Source of the DNA: Botryococcus braunii
Taxonomy: Eukaryota; Chlorophyta; Trebouxiophyceae
Direction: 5' to 3'
DNA: 22,500 bases
Assembly: GCA_002005505.1 (NCBI GenBank)
Contig: KV908474.1
Span: 231,030-253,529, forward strand
The position numbers and the translations under genes are program-made. Within the stretch, counting starts at the first letter, position 1; each line of letters opens with the position of its first letter. Under the pieces are notes generated by a model that saw only the letters and a program-made list of their open reading frames with translations, was not told the DNA's origin and ran no database searches. Below, in pieces: positions 9,901 to 22,500 of the stretch.

Positions 9901-12582
9901 TCTAATGTAGCTGGAGCATCGGTTTTGCCATCGACTCCGAACCAGGTGATGCTCTTGACATCAGCTGAGTTTTGCAAGAATAAATTTTATAGCATGTTTT
10001 TGGCTGCTTGTCTACCTGCTGGCCGGTGTCCTTCGGGCACTGAACCATTGCAGGACTAGTGCTTTGGCTTCACCTCAGCACTGCACGCTGTCTAGCCATT
10101 GATTTCATGGTATCTTGTGATGCCTTCTTGTTATGTGTATTTGCAATCTGAGTTAGAAATGCAATGCAGGTGTCCCAGGATCCTTCAGCATATCTATACG
10201 GATATGGACCTGAGTGCAATTCGTTCTTCCCCCAATCCATGGCTATGCACGGCGGGAGTCTACCTATGTCATGGTATCCTCATACACCCGTGACTCCGCC
10301 ATCCAGCAGCTTGATGGGAGGCCCTGGCTTGGATTTTGGACCGACAGGTACCATTGTTTTCGTGGGGCCCCTTCATCAATGTGTGGAAACCCTTAACAGG
10401 CTTGGCAGCAATAAAGAACGTGTCATTCCGCATAATGCTTTGCTCAAGAATGGATGTGTAGCACGCTGCGGTGAAACAATCTTCCTCTAGAGAAATGCAT
10501 GCAGAGCACTGTTTGTGGATTTTTGTGTAACACCTTGCATGTGTGCAGTCTCAGAAATCTGAGATTGGAAAAAGGAGCTATTTCTGAGTGTGCAACATTT
10601 GCTTTGCTGCCGGCCCTGGCTAATTACTATACAATTTTTATGGCTTCTTTACATAGAGGAGGGTTCCTAAAAGTTCAAGATGGGGTGTGGGGGGGCAGAC
10701 GAGGATGACCACTTTTCAAAAATCCCGTTTGAAACAGCTAGAGTACTACTTCAGTCTCCGTTCAAGTCGGCATCAAATAAGCCCTTTGAAGACCAGCCTG
10801 AAAAGCAGGGTTCAGGGATGTCATCATCCTTAACGGGGAACTCTTTAAAGGTGGGACACGGTTCTGTTACATTCTCAAATGTGGGCCTCAGTGTACTGCA
10901 AATTTGGACTGCCAAGCACAGCCATGCCTCATACATTATGTGATGTTCATCAGGTTCAGGCCCGAGCAGCAATTCAGCAAAGGGTGAAGCTGGCCTGCCT
11001 ATGTGTTGTTGTGATCTATTGAACATGTATCTTCAAATAGTGCATTAGGTCCTGGAAAGAGCGTAATACTTTAAGCTTTTGTAGAAATCTTTGAGTTTCT
11101 GGGAGGTGATTTTAATCTCAAGAGTCCATAGTTCTTATTGGTGACCGCTGCAACTGATGGGTGATCACTGCAACTGTTCAGCATGCCCAGGACTCAGCAA
11201 TTTATTCATGATCAGGCTGCCAGAGTAGGTAAATTATGTTTCTGATCCAAATAGTCAGTATGTCGGGTTGGTATGTCCAGGACTATCTATAAACGTAAAT
11301 TTACTACTACTGTTGCCATACTTTCTGTGGTACTATTAATGGCTGTTTTCAGTGCGTGAAGCACATACATCCTGATGACTTTGCATGAGATCTATCACGT
11401 ATAATATCCTGAGGGTGTGTGGCAGAAGCAATAGCTCAATTACGTCCGTTTGAACTTACCATGGGGACAGGGACTCTCATCTGCTGACCTGGGCAAGGAT
11501 CGTAATGAGCGTATTTCCCCTGTTCCTAGCTACACCGAGTGCTTGTCCAAAATGTCAACAGAGCCGTCGTCTGATTTACATGGACAAACAAGTCTGCAAT
11601 CACTGTCTGGTAGGTTGAGCTTGTGGTCGTATATTCCATATCCATCCTCCCTGGAGTAAGCTCAACTCCACTCGTGTAGCCTGTTTCACCCGTGCTGGGG
11701 CCCATTGTGTGAGTCGCTATTCTTTTTCACATTGTTCGTAGTCAATTGGCTCTCGCTCTAAAAAGCGCTATTTGAACGTGCTTCCCCTTTTCTGAACTAG
11801 GCCCGGCTCTCCTTGCACAGGCAAGACTATTGACCGCATCTTTCTTCTTCTTCATCATCCACAAGCCACAACCCTTAGCACTTAAAAGACAAAAATTCGG
11901 ACTTCATCTAGACCCTATGGGAGTGGTTCTTGAACAAAGTAGTGCCCTTTATCATAGGCCATCTTGTCTCCGCCTGCTTTATGTTGTCAGTCTGTAGTTG
12001 GGCTGCTCGAGTAAAACCTGCTCGGGGCATCGAAACGTAGCACATGCGCCGCTGCTGTAGTTCCTTAAAGATTATGCAGCTTGATGAATATGTCACACTT
12101 CGTCCTAGCAGGATAGTATGGTCAACATTTTGCAGAATCTGAGTAGGACTGATTCTTTTGGCTGGACTGGTTCTTTTTCCTGGGCTGTGGATGGATCAGC
12201 TTGTATCTTCATTGGAAGTTTTAGGCATGAGACATGGTCTATACCGGTGGATCTGGTGCACATCTGCCAGTGTATTGCTGATGCTGTTCTTCGGCATTAA
12301 CAATGAGGCGACATGCTTGTGGGTCCAGGTCTGTCAGAGAGCCTTTCCCTATCATCAGGACTGACATTCCAGTCATGGGCCATTCCAAATACCATGGGCC
12401 ATTGGACAAGCCCAGCCGCATCTATGGCCCCCGCAACACCTGGGCAGATGATGGACTTCACATCATTTCCCACCCCACCAGACCTTTTTACAGTCAGCAA
12501 GGAAAACTGCACAATTATGACGGAAGCAGCCAGCGCTGGCCGCCGTTCTGCGGATTGGGCATCATGTCAAGTTCGGGCATAG
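582..12582 (+). CDS. KH-domain RNA-binding protein, multi-exon gene model
   Basis: Hand-built model of about 33 exons. Preferred borders: 582-608, 1070-1313 (apparent frameshift), 1996-2175, 2271-2357, 2447-2489, 2677-2794, 2852-2936, 3050-3102, 3221-3279, 3419-3467, 3700-?, 4140-4246, 4525-4575, 4719-about 4787, 4871-4951, 5008-5061, 5499-5582, 5686-5876, 6152-6336, 6417-6508, 6942-7146, 7329-7370, 7519-7568, 7816-7862, 8226-8368, 8715-8802, 9096-9164, 9504-9543, 9750-9945, 10170-10347, 10699-10850, 11471-11609, 12329-12582. Nearly every junction keeps codon phase, which is the main evidence for a single gene. The only domain I recognise is the KH domain; the tail after it is low-complexity (Ser, Pro, Met, Gly). 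Such proteins usually bind single-stranded RNA. Unresolved joins are at 1180-1200, 3750-4140 and 6336-6942. The whole could also be two genes. Confidence 0.55.
1070..1313 (+). CDS. KH gene, exon 2, with apparent one-base frameshift
   Basis: Two overlapping frames look coding. From 1070 (after acceptor acccag) one frame reads through AAELGLHAWEEGREISIDS and SKDQELLLKAATDQ and stops at TGA 1220. The next frame, shifted by one base, opens after TGA at about 1175 and reads SGAIVCCLEELVDPATRLCE then LEHSMVSIEKSGADNKLT to a donor ACA|gtatgc. Both have acidic/helical composition and they meet near 1185-1200, so a single extra base there would explain the break. It could be an assembly error, a decayed exon, or a wrong choice of the first part. 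Function unknown. Confidence 0.5.
1887..1956. repeat. 35-bp tandem duplication in intron 2
   Basis: Two adjacent 35-base copies (1887-1921 and 1922-1956) differ at one position (ttcatcTtg versus ttcatcAtg). They end about 40 bases before the acceptor of the exon at 1996. High identity suggests a recent duplication. Confidence 0.9.
1996..2936 (+). CDS. KH gene, exons 3-7
   Basis: Five exons with clear coding character. Exon 3 starts at 1996 after tgtag and reads QKTSEAAITSDYERIWTTLA then NANICLYICVDRGSKLYG; its end is ambiguous (2175 or 2197). Exon 4 (2271-2357) contains GYLNASFWDVERHEQLLRLW. Exon 5 (2447-2489) encodes HNNSGQSWIPYITL between a strong acceptor (catctctcag) and a strong donor (CTTG|gtaggc). 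Exon 6 (2677-2794) reads VIQGSRLKTQDSDEPGSAPH and LDPGDGMMDQRQLLSK. Exon 7 (2852-2936) contains CNENGGGLSREDLFYTSYYC. Phases of exons 5, 6 and 7 match exactly. No family recognised. Confidence 0.5.
3050..3467 (+). CDS. KH gene, exons 8-10
   Basis: Exon 8 opens at 3050 after a strong acceptor (gtttgtctgtctgttag) and reads RLFGLSQDNVAGRELTFV to a donor at 3103 (a later donor near 3131 is possible). Exon 9 (3221-3279) reads ASERHPALNDFMFGLQCRL and ends at a near-perfect donor (gtgagtac). Exon 10 (start 3419 or 3441, end 3467) reads LPLIRKVPLDNRSIY and ends at ACAG|gtagga. The phases chain 0, 2, 1, 2. Function unknown. Confidence 0.45.
3700..3750 (+). CDS. KH gene, exon 11, running into a CA repeat
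   Basis: A strong acceptor (catttacactttcag) at 3685-3699 opens an exon in the phase left by exon 10. It reads ALLGCLESSLQALQQQC, an amphipathic helix-like segment, and then enters the (CA)n tract as Thr-His-Thr-His without meeting a GT donor. In that frame the reading stays open through the repeat to a TGA at 4127-4129. The true 3' end is unclear: a donor after the repeat (4001 region), a weak one at TTGG|gttgtc (3711), or a GC donor. Confidence 0.4.
3751..3929. repeat. (CA)n microsatellite with (CGCA)n extension
   Basis: About 145 bases of CA dinucleotides (3751-3895) with a few single-base interruptions (cataca, cagaca, caaaca), followed by a run of about nine CGCA/ACGC tetramers to about 3929. 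Alternating purine-pyrimidine DNA of this kind can adopt Z-DNA. It abuts or lies inside exon 11 of the KH gene. Confidence 0.95.
4140..4246 (+). CDS. KH gene, exon 12
   Basis: After a strong acceptor (gaccccttccag) the frame reads CGDEGEDAPRPCTGESDTIS then QFDVHQGGSAASCIK to a good donor (ATAAAG|gtgaat). Entry needs one carried base and exit is phase 0. A second frame from the same acceptor (DVETRERMHPGHALESLTQ) is open for 19 codons and then stops, so the longer frame is preferred. The acidic, Ser/Gly-rich sequence suggests a disordered linker. Confidence 0.5.
4353..4390. repeat. near-perfect palindrome
   Basis: The sequence from 4353 (actcaggtattgagtata) is followed by its near reverse complement (tatactcaatgccttgagt), centred on TATATA, with one mismatch and one extra base. 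It could form a hairpin of about 17 pairs. It overlaps a stretch at 4359-4393 that has good splice borders but clashes in phase with the neighbouring exons. Confidence 0.8.
4525..4575 (+). CDS. KH gene, exon 13
   Basis: A 51-base exon between a clear acceptor (gatcgttttag) and a strong donor (GAT|gtaagg). In phase 0 it reads PREEYHVVATVASHSYD, which joins in phase with the exon ending at 4246. Other frames are less convincing. No domain recognised. Confidence 0.45.
4719..5061 (+). CDS. KH gene, exons 14-16, frame uncertain in part
   Basis: A strong acceptor (tttattttccag) opens at 4719. In phase 0 it reads ILGLMKIDSLPGPCTCLRDV and may leave at a donor near 4788. Exon 15 (4871-4951) reads PTDPQLPAYRIRRAVQSQER then VGLPQA, and exon 16 (5008-5061) reads FAIVQFVVLLLERFPSG to an excellent donor (GGAG|gtgagt). 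These join in phase. A competing frame, open from about 4742 to 4968 (DTYPSGTGRELSWGISGRSS), is preceded by an in-frame TGA at 4739. I prefer the spliced reading because its phases fit both sides. Confidence 0.4.
5499..6336 (+). CDS. KH gene, exons 17-19, unassigned conserved-looking block
   Basis: This is the most protein-like part upstream of the KH domain. Exon 17 (5499-5582) reads IVVTRGSALLREVWTSDQPA then YQFPQQL. Exon 18 (5686-5876) is one continuous reading with GLQLPNAHAYQVRYLQCSKM, KMIVDVENQPPVWSKPF and KSSFALQVPPQIVYASPN. Exon 19 (6152-6336) contains AYPYNYFTGLDFSKRTAVVR, YGKLSDFGYMAIASTMPSAA and LTEARVTICEFPL. Phases agree across all three (1, 1, 0, 2). The alternating hydrophobic pattern suggests a beta-rich folded domain, but I recognise no family. 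Confidence 0.55.
6417..7146 (+). CDS. KH gene, exons 20-21, frame ambiguous
   Basis: Exon 20 (6417-6508) has good borders (gatgcag| and |gtaaag) and all three frames are open. Exon 21 (6942-7146, after gttgcag, ending TGG|gtacag) is open throughout in the frame containing GPMEKQDLGSVLEYINKNKL, TENRPLRPPRILTENK and QAAGQIASSPIGW. It fits exon 20 read as CDYFTGFDLKSFSQDAGTD. A rival pair (VRAPAITLQGSTSNPFRKML, then AWQLLVHQWFKPAVKDRWRN) fits the phase left by exon 19 but stops at about 7047. Which pair is used is unresolved; alternative splicing is possible. Confidence 0.45.
7329..8802 (+). CDS. KH gene, exons 22-26: KH RNA-binding domain
   Basis: Five exons join in exact phase: 7329-7370 (DRENLVKAQKMLNK), 7519-7568 (MQKLATLSLAFRARAF), 7816-7862, 8226-8368 and 8715-8802. 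The last three form a KH domain. First strand and helix are VCLVITLVAAGFIVG; the GxxG loop is GERG, split by the intron between 7862 and 8226; the second helix is KHVRAIQERTGTHI. A long variable loop of about 20 residues follows, then RKFLIT and GEPSNVAQALRIIMDAVDHY as last strand and helix. The invariant GxxG and the helix signature mark a type I KH domain, best compared with MEX-3-like KH repeats, though the loop is longer. KH domains bind four-base single-stranded RNA or DNA motifs. Only one KH copy is visible. Confidence 0.8.
9096..9945 (+). CDS. KH gene, exons 27-29, linker after the KH domain
   Basis: Exon 27 (9096-9164) reads QRVGSEQIIHGIPFQYSAPP, exon 28 (9504-9543) VPYAAGIRGPHR, and exon 29 (9750-9945) SKISRSNREGRNSARILDDV, then CLEVQEHAVAAAAAGALKVP and FSYSMFSNVAGASVLPSTPN. 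All junctions keep phase (1, 1, 2, 0). The basic Arg/Ser stretch followed by an Ala-rich helix looks like a linker rather than a catalytic domain. The exact start of exon 29 could be one of several AGs in the same frame. Confidence 0.55.
10170..10850 (+). CDS. KH gene, exons 30-31, low-complexity tail
   Basis: Exon 30 (10170-10347) begins right after gcaatgcag and reads VSQDPSAYLYGYGPECNSFF, MAMHGGSLPMSWYPHTPVTP and PSSSLMGGPGLDFGPT. Exon 31 (10699-10850) completes the split codon as Asp and reads EDDHFSKIPFETARVLLQSP then PFEDQPEKQGSGMSSSLTGN to a donor AAAG|gtggga. The Met/Pro/Ser/Tyr/Gly-rich composition is typical of disordered tails in RNA-binding proteins that form granules (inference). 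Phase agreement on both sides is exact. Confidence 0.7.
11471..12582 (+). CDS. KH gene, exons 32-33 and stop codon
   Basis: Exon 32 (11471-11609) reads GLSSADLGKDRNERISPVPS and ECLSKMSTEPSSDLHGQ to TCTG|gtaggt. Exon 33 (12329-12582) begins after gggtccag in the fitting phase and reads LSESLSLSSGLTFQSWAIPN, MAPATPGQMMDFTSFPTPPD and ENCTIMTEAASAGRRSADWA, ending at TAG 12580-12582. The stop is immediately followed by a donor-like gtaatt. A second frame is also open through the whole exon, but it does not fit the phase. Confidence 0.6.
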
Positions 12583-13033
12583 GTAATTAGCAGGGTGAGG
12601 AACATGTCTGTGTCTGTTGTATTCCTTTGCATTTTGGCTTAACAATAGATGACTTGCCTTCCAACATACATGCCATCTATGTTTGGAGGGGTGCACTTGC
12701 TATCGCTATGCTGATGACATAGTTGTGCTTTGAAACTCTAAATTTATCATGGGCATGCCACTCTGCAATCGTGACATTTACCTGCATCATCATATTACAA
12801 AAAGCATTAAACTCCCATAGCCTTTCAGAATCTGTTTGGCAGCACCTTTAGAATCTGTGTGCTGTGTGGAGAGCAGTGATATTGTTCAGAGGGCTATCGC
12901 TGGCATAAGCTGTCCCCGTAGGAGTGATATATATGTGGTATAGATACTGCAGATGGTGATGAAACATGAGTGTTCCATACTACATATATGTTCTATATTG
13001 CATGGTCCTTCATTTCAAGACCACCTGTTGCAT
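12583..13033. other. presumed 3' end of the KH gene and leader of the next gene
   Basis: No coding exon is visible. A TATA-like tgatatatatg lies at about 12925-12935, about 100 bases before the ATG at 13034 and so compatible with a separate promoter. No clear polyadenylation signal was identified. If the stop at 12580 is spliced away, the two plus-strand genes could be one. Confidence 0.35.
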
Positions 13034-15074
13034 GGGTACCTCCACTCAACTTGAGGTTCAAACTTCAAATTTCACGGCTGAACGTATGAGTGGATTGTGC
13101 AGTGATGAAGCTATACTTGTTAATTTCGGGATGCAACTGGTGTCTCTCCAAGCAGAAGAGGCGGCATTTCTCGTAGATGGGTTCAAGAATGGCACTCTCA
13201 CCTATGATTGCCGAAACGCCACACATGTTTCATTGTCAGGTGCGTTAGGTTGAGGTAGGTTGCAGCTGGATATCTATCAGACTTATTCGATCTGCATATG
13301 GATTTAGAATCCTTCAGGCAAGGGTATTTGCCATTCCTGTTATGTAATACATGCACGAACAATCAGGCAGTTCTAGGCTTAGCAAAGATAATTTTGCAAT
13401 GACGCTGTGAGCACCACAGCTTTCAACTCGTTAGTCAGGTCCAGTGGTCACTTGGCGTCTATTTGGATCGGTTAAACTTCGCATTCAGACACTATTCTTG
13501 TTATCCATATGTACTGGACATGTTTTACTCACTTGATTGTGCGTACATCGCAAATAGTTTTAGCGGCAGGTCGTGGCGTTTGCATATTTCCGTTTTCAGA
13601 AGCTTGTCATGTGTTGCATTAAGGAAGTTTTTTTCAGTTTTCTGTCTGCAAGGGTCCTCTTCAGGCTTAATCAGTGTTGTTGACATGTGTTACCGCTTTG
13701 TAAGGCCCCCAAGGATGTCTGTGGAAGTCACCCAGGAACGTCTTAGGAGCACGGTACCTCTTCAGGTCGCAATTTGGCTTTGTTGACGATCATTCTGGTA
13801 AAGAGATTTGCTGACTTAACCAGAGGAACAATAGGAAAGCAAATTGCGCTTCATTGCTGGGCAATGTTGATTACCGTGACATGGACTCTTTGCGAACATT
13901 GCGTACAGTTGCGTCAAAGCCCAAATCCTGACCCGCCTGGAGTTGTCAATGCTTAATGGCTCTTTTTAGGCAAACCTTGTCATGCCTGGCCCAATCGCGT
14001 CAGGACAGGTGTCAAACATTTGTATTTCTTGCTTTGATTAGTGTGACCTGAACCCTTAGTATTGTTGCGGGCAAATTCCAGGGGTTATAAACAGACAACA
14101 CATCACGCCAAAATGCAGTTGGATGACAGCAGACACACTTGATTTAAGAAGGACGTTGAACTGTTTGGTTTGACGAGGAGAGTGAGCATTTCTCCGTGGG
14201 TGATAGTTCTTGGTAAATTGGGTGGAGGTTCAGCACTGAAGTGCAAGATTATGAATTTGTTTCACGAGTGGTAATTGCCAAAAAGCTGTTTGAAACTTTT
14301 TCAAAACAGAATGTCCTGTATACATTTTTCATCTACATGTGCAGGACGATTCCCATGCGTGAATTGTCCAGCAAAGGTCTTGCGGTAAAAGGCTGTTATC
14401 AGAAAGTGGACATCCAGTTACTTGCAAGTTGCGGTTTTGATGTTGCTTGCCCATTTAACGTTTATGAAAGGTATTGGTTGGTGTGATTCAAAGGGCCAAA
14501 AAACGCGGCAGTGTCAATTCATCCGTACTTAACAGAGAAAATGGATCGGATTCGCAGACTCTTTATTGCGTGAATCCTGGATTCTTGGATGAATTCTTTT
14601 CCCTTCTTTTTTCCCTGATTGCATTTTTCAGGACACTGCACGTGCATAAAGTCTGGCTCCTAGCCAAGGTACATCCAGTTCCCTCTGGATACCGGTGTCT
14701 AGATCTCTGGATGATGTGCGTTAGTGGCAACATGATATTTTCATACTGTCCAGTGGGGCACAGATTGTTCTTATCAGTAAGGCATTGAGGTGGATAGGTG
14801 CCCTGCACCTATCACGTTCGTTACAATGCGAGTACAACGTTGCATTTGGGGCGGAAAGTGCTTGGGGCACCAGGATGCACATTTGTGTATGTGGTTGGGT
14901 GCATTTTGTATGTTGGCACCATGCTATATTTACGGCAATCTCGTATCCACACTGCAGGTTGTACCCAGGCAATGTAGTTAGGCTGAGCTTGCCCTGGAAG
15001 GGCGTGCGAATGAGTTCCATGAATGGCAGGGCGTATGCCCAATTTCGAGGCGGGGCGACAGGGCCTTTCCCTAA
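13034..15074 (+). CDS. small multi-exon gene of about 240 residues, function unknown
   Basis: Seven exons chain in phase: 13034-13239 (MGTSTQLEVQTSNFTAERMS, SDEAILVNFGMQLVSLQAEE, then AAFLVDGFKNGTLTYDCRNA), 13653-13753 (FVRPPRMSVEVTQERLRST), 13970-14008 (ANLVMPGPIASGQ), 14149-14270 (KDVELFGLTRRVSISPWVIV, GSALKCKIMNLFHE), 14345-14470 (TIPMRELSSKGLAVKGCYQK then LASCGFDVACPFNVYE), 14632-14668 (TLHVHKVWLLAK) and 14982-15074 (AELALEGRANEFHEWQG, stop TAA). Splice signals are mostly good (ctttttag, cag|gtgtca, AAAG|gtattg). The LxxEEAxFL segment and the later FDVxxP recall Sen54-type tRNA-splicing endonuclease subunits, which in plants are of similar size, but the conserved VYxxLxxLGY block is not recognisable. 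The start could lie in an upstream exon, and the gene may be a continuation of the KH gene. Confidence 0.45.
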
Positions 15075-15712
15075 AGGGTCATCATGGTGTCATCACTGTG
15101 CTTCGTTACCTTATAACAAGCCCAGTTGCAGGATTTGTCACCCGTTGGGCTGTTGCCCGTGAACCTTGAATGATTCATTGTGAATGTGTGTTGACACGAT
15201 TCATATTGCATATTGGGAAAGGTGGATTTATGTTGGGCGGATTTCTGGCACTTACTAGTTTAGGACTGGGTTGTGCATCCAACCGGGTTTTGACGGGCAC
15301 GAAATTTGTGCCGCAGTTCAACAATACAGTTGTACTTGCTGGTCTCATTGTCTCAAAAGCGTCAGGGACAGGCGCATACCATAGTGAAGTTTATACATTT
15401 AAATGAATTCCATGTACTGCGATAGTGAAAGTTGCTGGCAGAGGCGAGCTCAATCGTCTGGGAATGTCCTGACTTTCAAAAGCCAGCCATTTTGTGATAG
15501 AAGCTGGGGAGAAGTGTCTACTTGCAAAGTATGTACTTTTTGTGCCAAAGCTCGTGCTGGAGTCTTTTGAATGGCGCTTTTGGAAGGAAGTCCCAACAGA
15601 AAGCCCCGGGGTAGATTCAGAAATTCATCCAGGTCTGCGATGTGTCTGTTTCCGATCGGCTTTCTGAATCTTTGGACAAATCCATGTGTCAAGAAGATTG
15701 TATTCTGCAGAA

Positions 15713-15803
15713 GAGGTGATTATGAGGTGATTATATGATCGTGCGTTAACACGTGCACGTGGTGATCATGTGATCATCACCACCATGCAGGGTGCTGATC
15801 ATG
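15713..15803. repeat. cluster of short tandem and palindromic motifs
   Basis: gaggtgattat occurs twice in tandem (15713-15723 and 15724-15734). It is followed by the perfect 12-base palindrome cacgtgcacgtg near 15751-15762 and then four TGATCA palindromes within about 40 bases. Such clusters can be protein binding sites; no function is established here. Confidence 0.7.
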
Positions 15804-16765
15804 ATCATTCCATGAAGAGTTTTTGTTGCCGATAAATTTGTTAGGTCAGGCCCCACCCGTAGAAAGGAGTTTCCAATATTCTGCATGGAAGGGGAAGAAT
15901 TTAATGTTAAGACGGTTACAATGTAATTGCATGTATGTGGGGTTCAAGCAATGTTTTGCCGTAGAGTATGGGAGTGTATGTGTTGAAGTACCTAATTCTG
16001 TGATGGTCCGGTTTTTCAATGACTAGGCACGATTTTCAAGGACGCGTTTCATGTCTTCTACAGCTGTATCAAGCTTGAGAACTCCACTCAGGGAGTAGAT
16101 CAGTTGCAAGTCTCGCCTTTTGTCTGAAGGAAATTTTAGGGCTAGGTGCTGAGCAAAATATTACTGCAAGTACGGCATCACGAGATAGCACACAAATCTG
16201 TACATTAGAATACATGGCTCAGGATGATTCAAGTGTGAAGAGAGTGAGGATATTCCCTTTTGAAAGCTTATGCTATGGTCGGTTTTTATTGTTCTGTTTT
16301 CCGTCTGTTCAAGCCATACTTACACTGGTGTGTTTATGTTAAGGTGCTAGATTACTCAGTGGCAGATGTTGCAACATATTGATTTTGGAAAGAAATGCTT
16401 CGTGGGAGTTTTCAATGGTAGTATGCTACCAAGCCCTTCCAACAAAAAGGTCTTCATCATGAATCTGTAATCAATGGGAGGAAAGCCAGTTCCTCGGTAT
16501 CAATACTGCACAGACTGTTATTGGAGCATCTCTACAGGTCGCTCCACAATATGGAGCAGATCTTTCTTTTTGTCCATGGGCCCCAATCCGTCTTCTTTGC
16601 ATTGGCTAGTACTCCCAGACAGGCAGCTCTGATTGCATGTCTTCCGCGTCTAGACCTAGGCCTTGCATGCGTCCGCAAATGGCCAACTGTTGTTATTGAG
16701 TGCTTGATGCGTTCATCAGCAGAGCTAGAATGGCATCGATGCATGGATATCCCCAACCCACTTCC

Positions 16766-16767
<2 letters not shown>

Positions 16768-16847
<80 letters not shown>

Positions 16848-16848
16848 G

Positions 16849-16922
<74 letters not shown>
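16768..16922. repeat. (TG)n microsatellite with TTTGGGCG interruption
   Basis: About 155 bases of TG/GT dinucleotide, broken once near 16843-16851 by tttgggcg. The same interruption, in reverse orientation, is found in the tract at 21541-21680. It lies in the presumed 3' region between convergent genes. Confidence 0.95.
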
Positions 16923-16925
<3 letters not shown>

Positions 16926-17811
16926 TTTCCAGAGTTCACTTGCCTCCCGATAAGTGGTCCAAGGGTCGTAACGCTTCGAAAACCAGCGAAGTTCAGTCCG
17001 GACTGGATCCATCCAAGGCAGGCTTTCGAAGGTTATCTCCATTATGCAGTCCCTAAATGTGTGTGCGTTGCCACCAATGTCAGTGACTTGCAGAGAAAGA
17101 GCGGAGGTGTTGATCAATCATGAGGAGATTATCATCATGTGTGATACGGCTTAAGCCGTGGGAACCTCAGGGTTCGACGCTTCCAATGTACAATACCGTA
17201 TGCCTTCGAACATAAGTGACTGATGGACAAGCAGTGACTTTATGCAGTTTGGCAGGACAGCATGATCGTTTCTTACTCAATTGTTAATAGTCCTAAAAAT
17301 GTGCTGTCAAAGGAACTTCGAATGTTCAGCTGATCTAGATCCACGAGTAACATGGCTGCTCAGTTAACTGGTAGGCCTTCCTGAGCCTAAGCTGACTCTT
17401 CCACAGCTGTAGCTCAGCCCCGTAACGTTAAATAGTTCAGACCGGAGAGGAAGCTAAAGGATCACTATCAAAAAACTCTGAGGCCGATAAAACACTTCAA
17501 TTGCTTCAAACGCTATAACATTTGAAGGAATCTAAGATACATAAGCTTGCTCAAGAAAACCTATTCAGGGGAATGAACTAGATCTAGATGTCCTGTCGAC
17601 AATGTCCTGTTGACGTCAAGCATTATATAGGCCGTCTATACAGGCACACATGCGACTCACTTCCTACAGCCCGAACTCATCCTGTAGTTCTTTTGAGCGC
17701 GAGGAGCAGGGGGAGTCTTGCGTAACTCAACAACTGGCCAGTTGCCCATGGGCATTTGGCACGCTCGCGTGAAGGGGAAGGGGACCGTTCCCGCCCCGCC
17801 CCGCTTCGCGC

Positions 17812-17955
<144 letters not shown>

Positions 17956-18098
17956 GCGCGACCTACAGATGTCTCCAGACTTCAAGAAGACCATGGACAT
18001 GAACGTGCAAGCTTGCAAGTATGCAAACAGGCGCGACACGTGCATTCATAGGCTGGTAGGATATACCCTTCGCCCATGCGTCAAATTATGCCTTCACT

Positions 18099-22401
<4,303 letters not shown>

Positions 22402-22500
22402 CTGACAGGCACGTCTCGTCATCATGACAGGTAATGTGTGACATACAATCCATGACTCAATCAACGCAGGCATCTCTCCAAGGGGCTGGGGGACTGTGGG

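Noticed and set aside
16521..17123. 200-codon plus and 135-codon minus frames over the GT tract
   Set aside because: They are open because of the repeat; the flanking parts lack splice or homology support.

Overview
This is nuclear DNA from an intron-rich eukaryote, most likely from the green lineage (alga or plant). Real proteins can be followed only as short exons of 35-380 bases joined at GT...AG boundaries with matching codon phase. Introns run from about 80 bases to 1.4 kb and hold long CA/GT and GA/CT microsatellites. The lineage hint comes from the minus-strand gene at the right end, whose helicase C-terminus reads like the plant CHR27/CHR28 (FRG1/FRG2) branch of Rad5/16-type SNF2 proteins. 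There are no bacterial operons, rRNA, CRISPR arrays or intact transposons.

Layout. (1) 1-581: promoter-like region with a TATA-like box about 80 bases before an ATG. (2) 582-12582, plus strand: a long gene rebuilt here by hand as about 33 small exons. Its best supported part is a KH RNA-binding domain split over exons 7816-7862, 8226-8368 and 8715-8802, followed by a Ser/Pro/Met-rich tail ending at TAG 12580-12582. The N-terminal two thirds look coding, but I cannot assign them to a family. (3) About 13034-15074, plus strand: seven exons that chain in phase into a protein of about 240 residues. One segment recalls the LxxEEAxxL motif of tRNA-splicing endonuclease Sen54, which is only a weak idea. 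(4) 15075-18098: gene-poor space between convergent genes, with a GT and a CT microsatellite. (5) 18099 to beyond the right edge, minus strand: C-terminal half of the SNF2 gene, with helicase motifs IV, V and VI, the true stop codon, and six exons that join in perfect phase (a seventh is tentative).

The three genes show no evident functional link. The most interesting points are an exon of the KH gene that runs straight into a (CA)n tract and would encode a Thr-His repeat, an apparent one-base frameshift in exon 2, regions where several frames are open between the same splice sites, a hairpin-rich MITE-like block in the last SNF2 intron, and one interrupted GT microsatellite present twice in opposite orientation. 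All exon borders were read by eye. Those of the SNF2 gene and the KH core are solid; several 5' exons of the KH gene are provisional.
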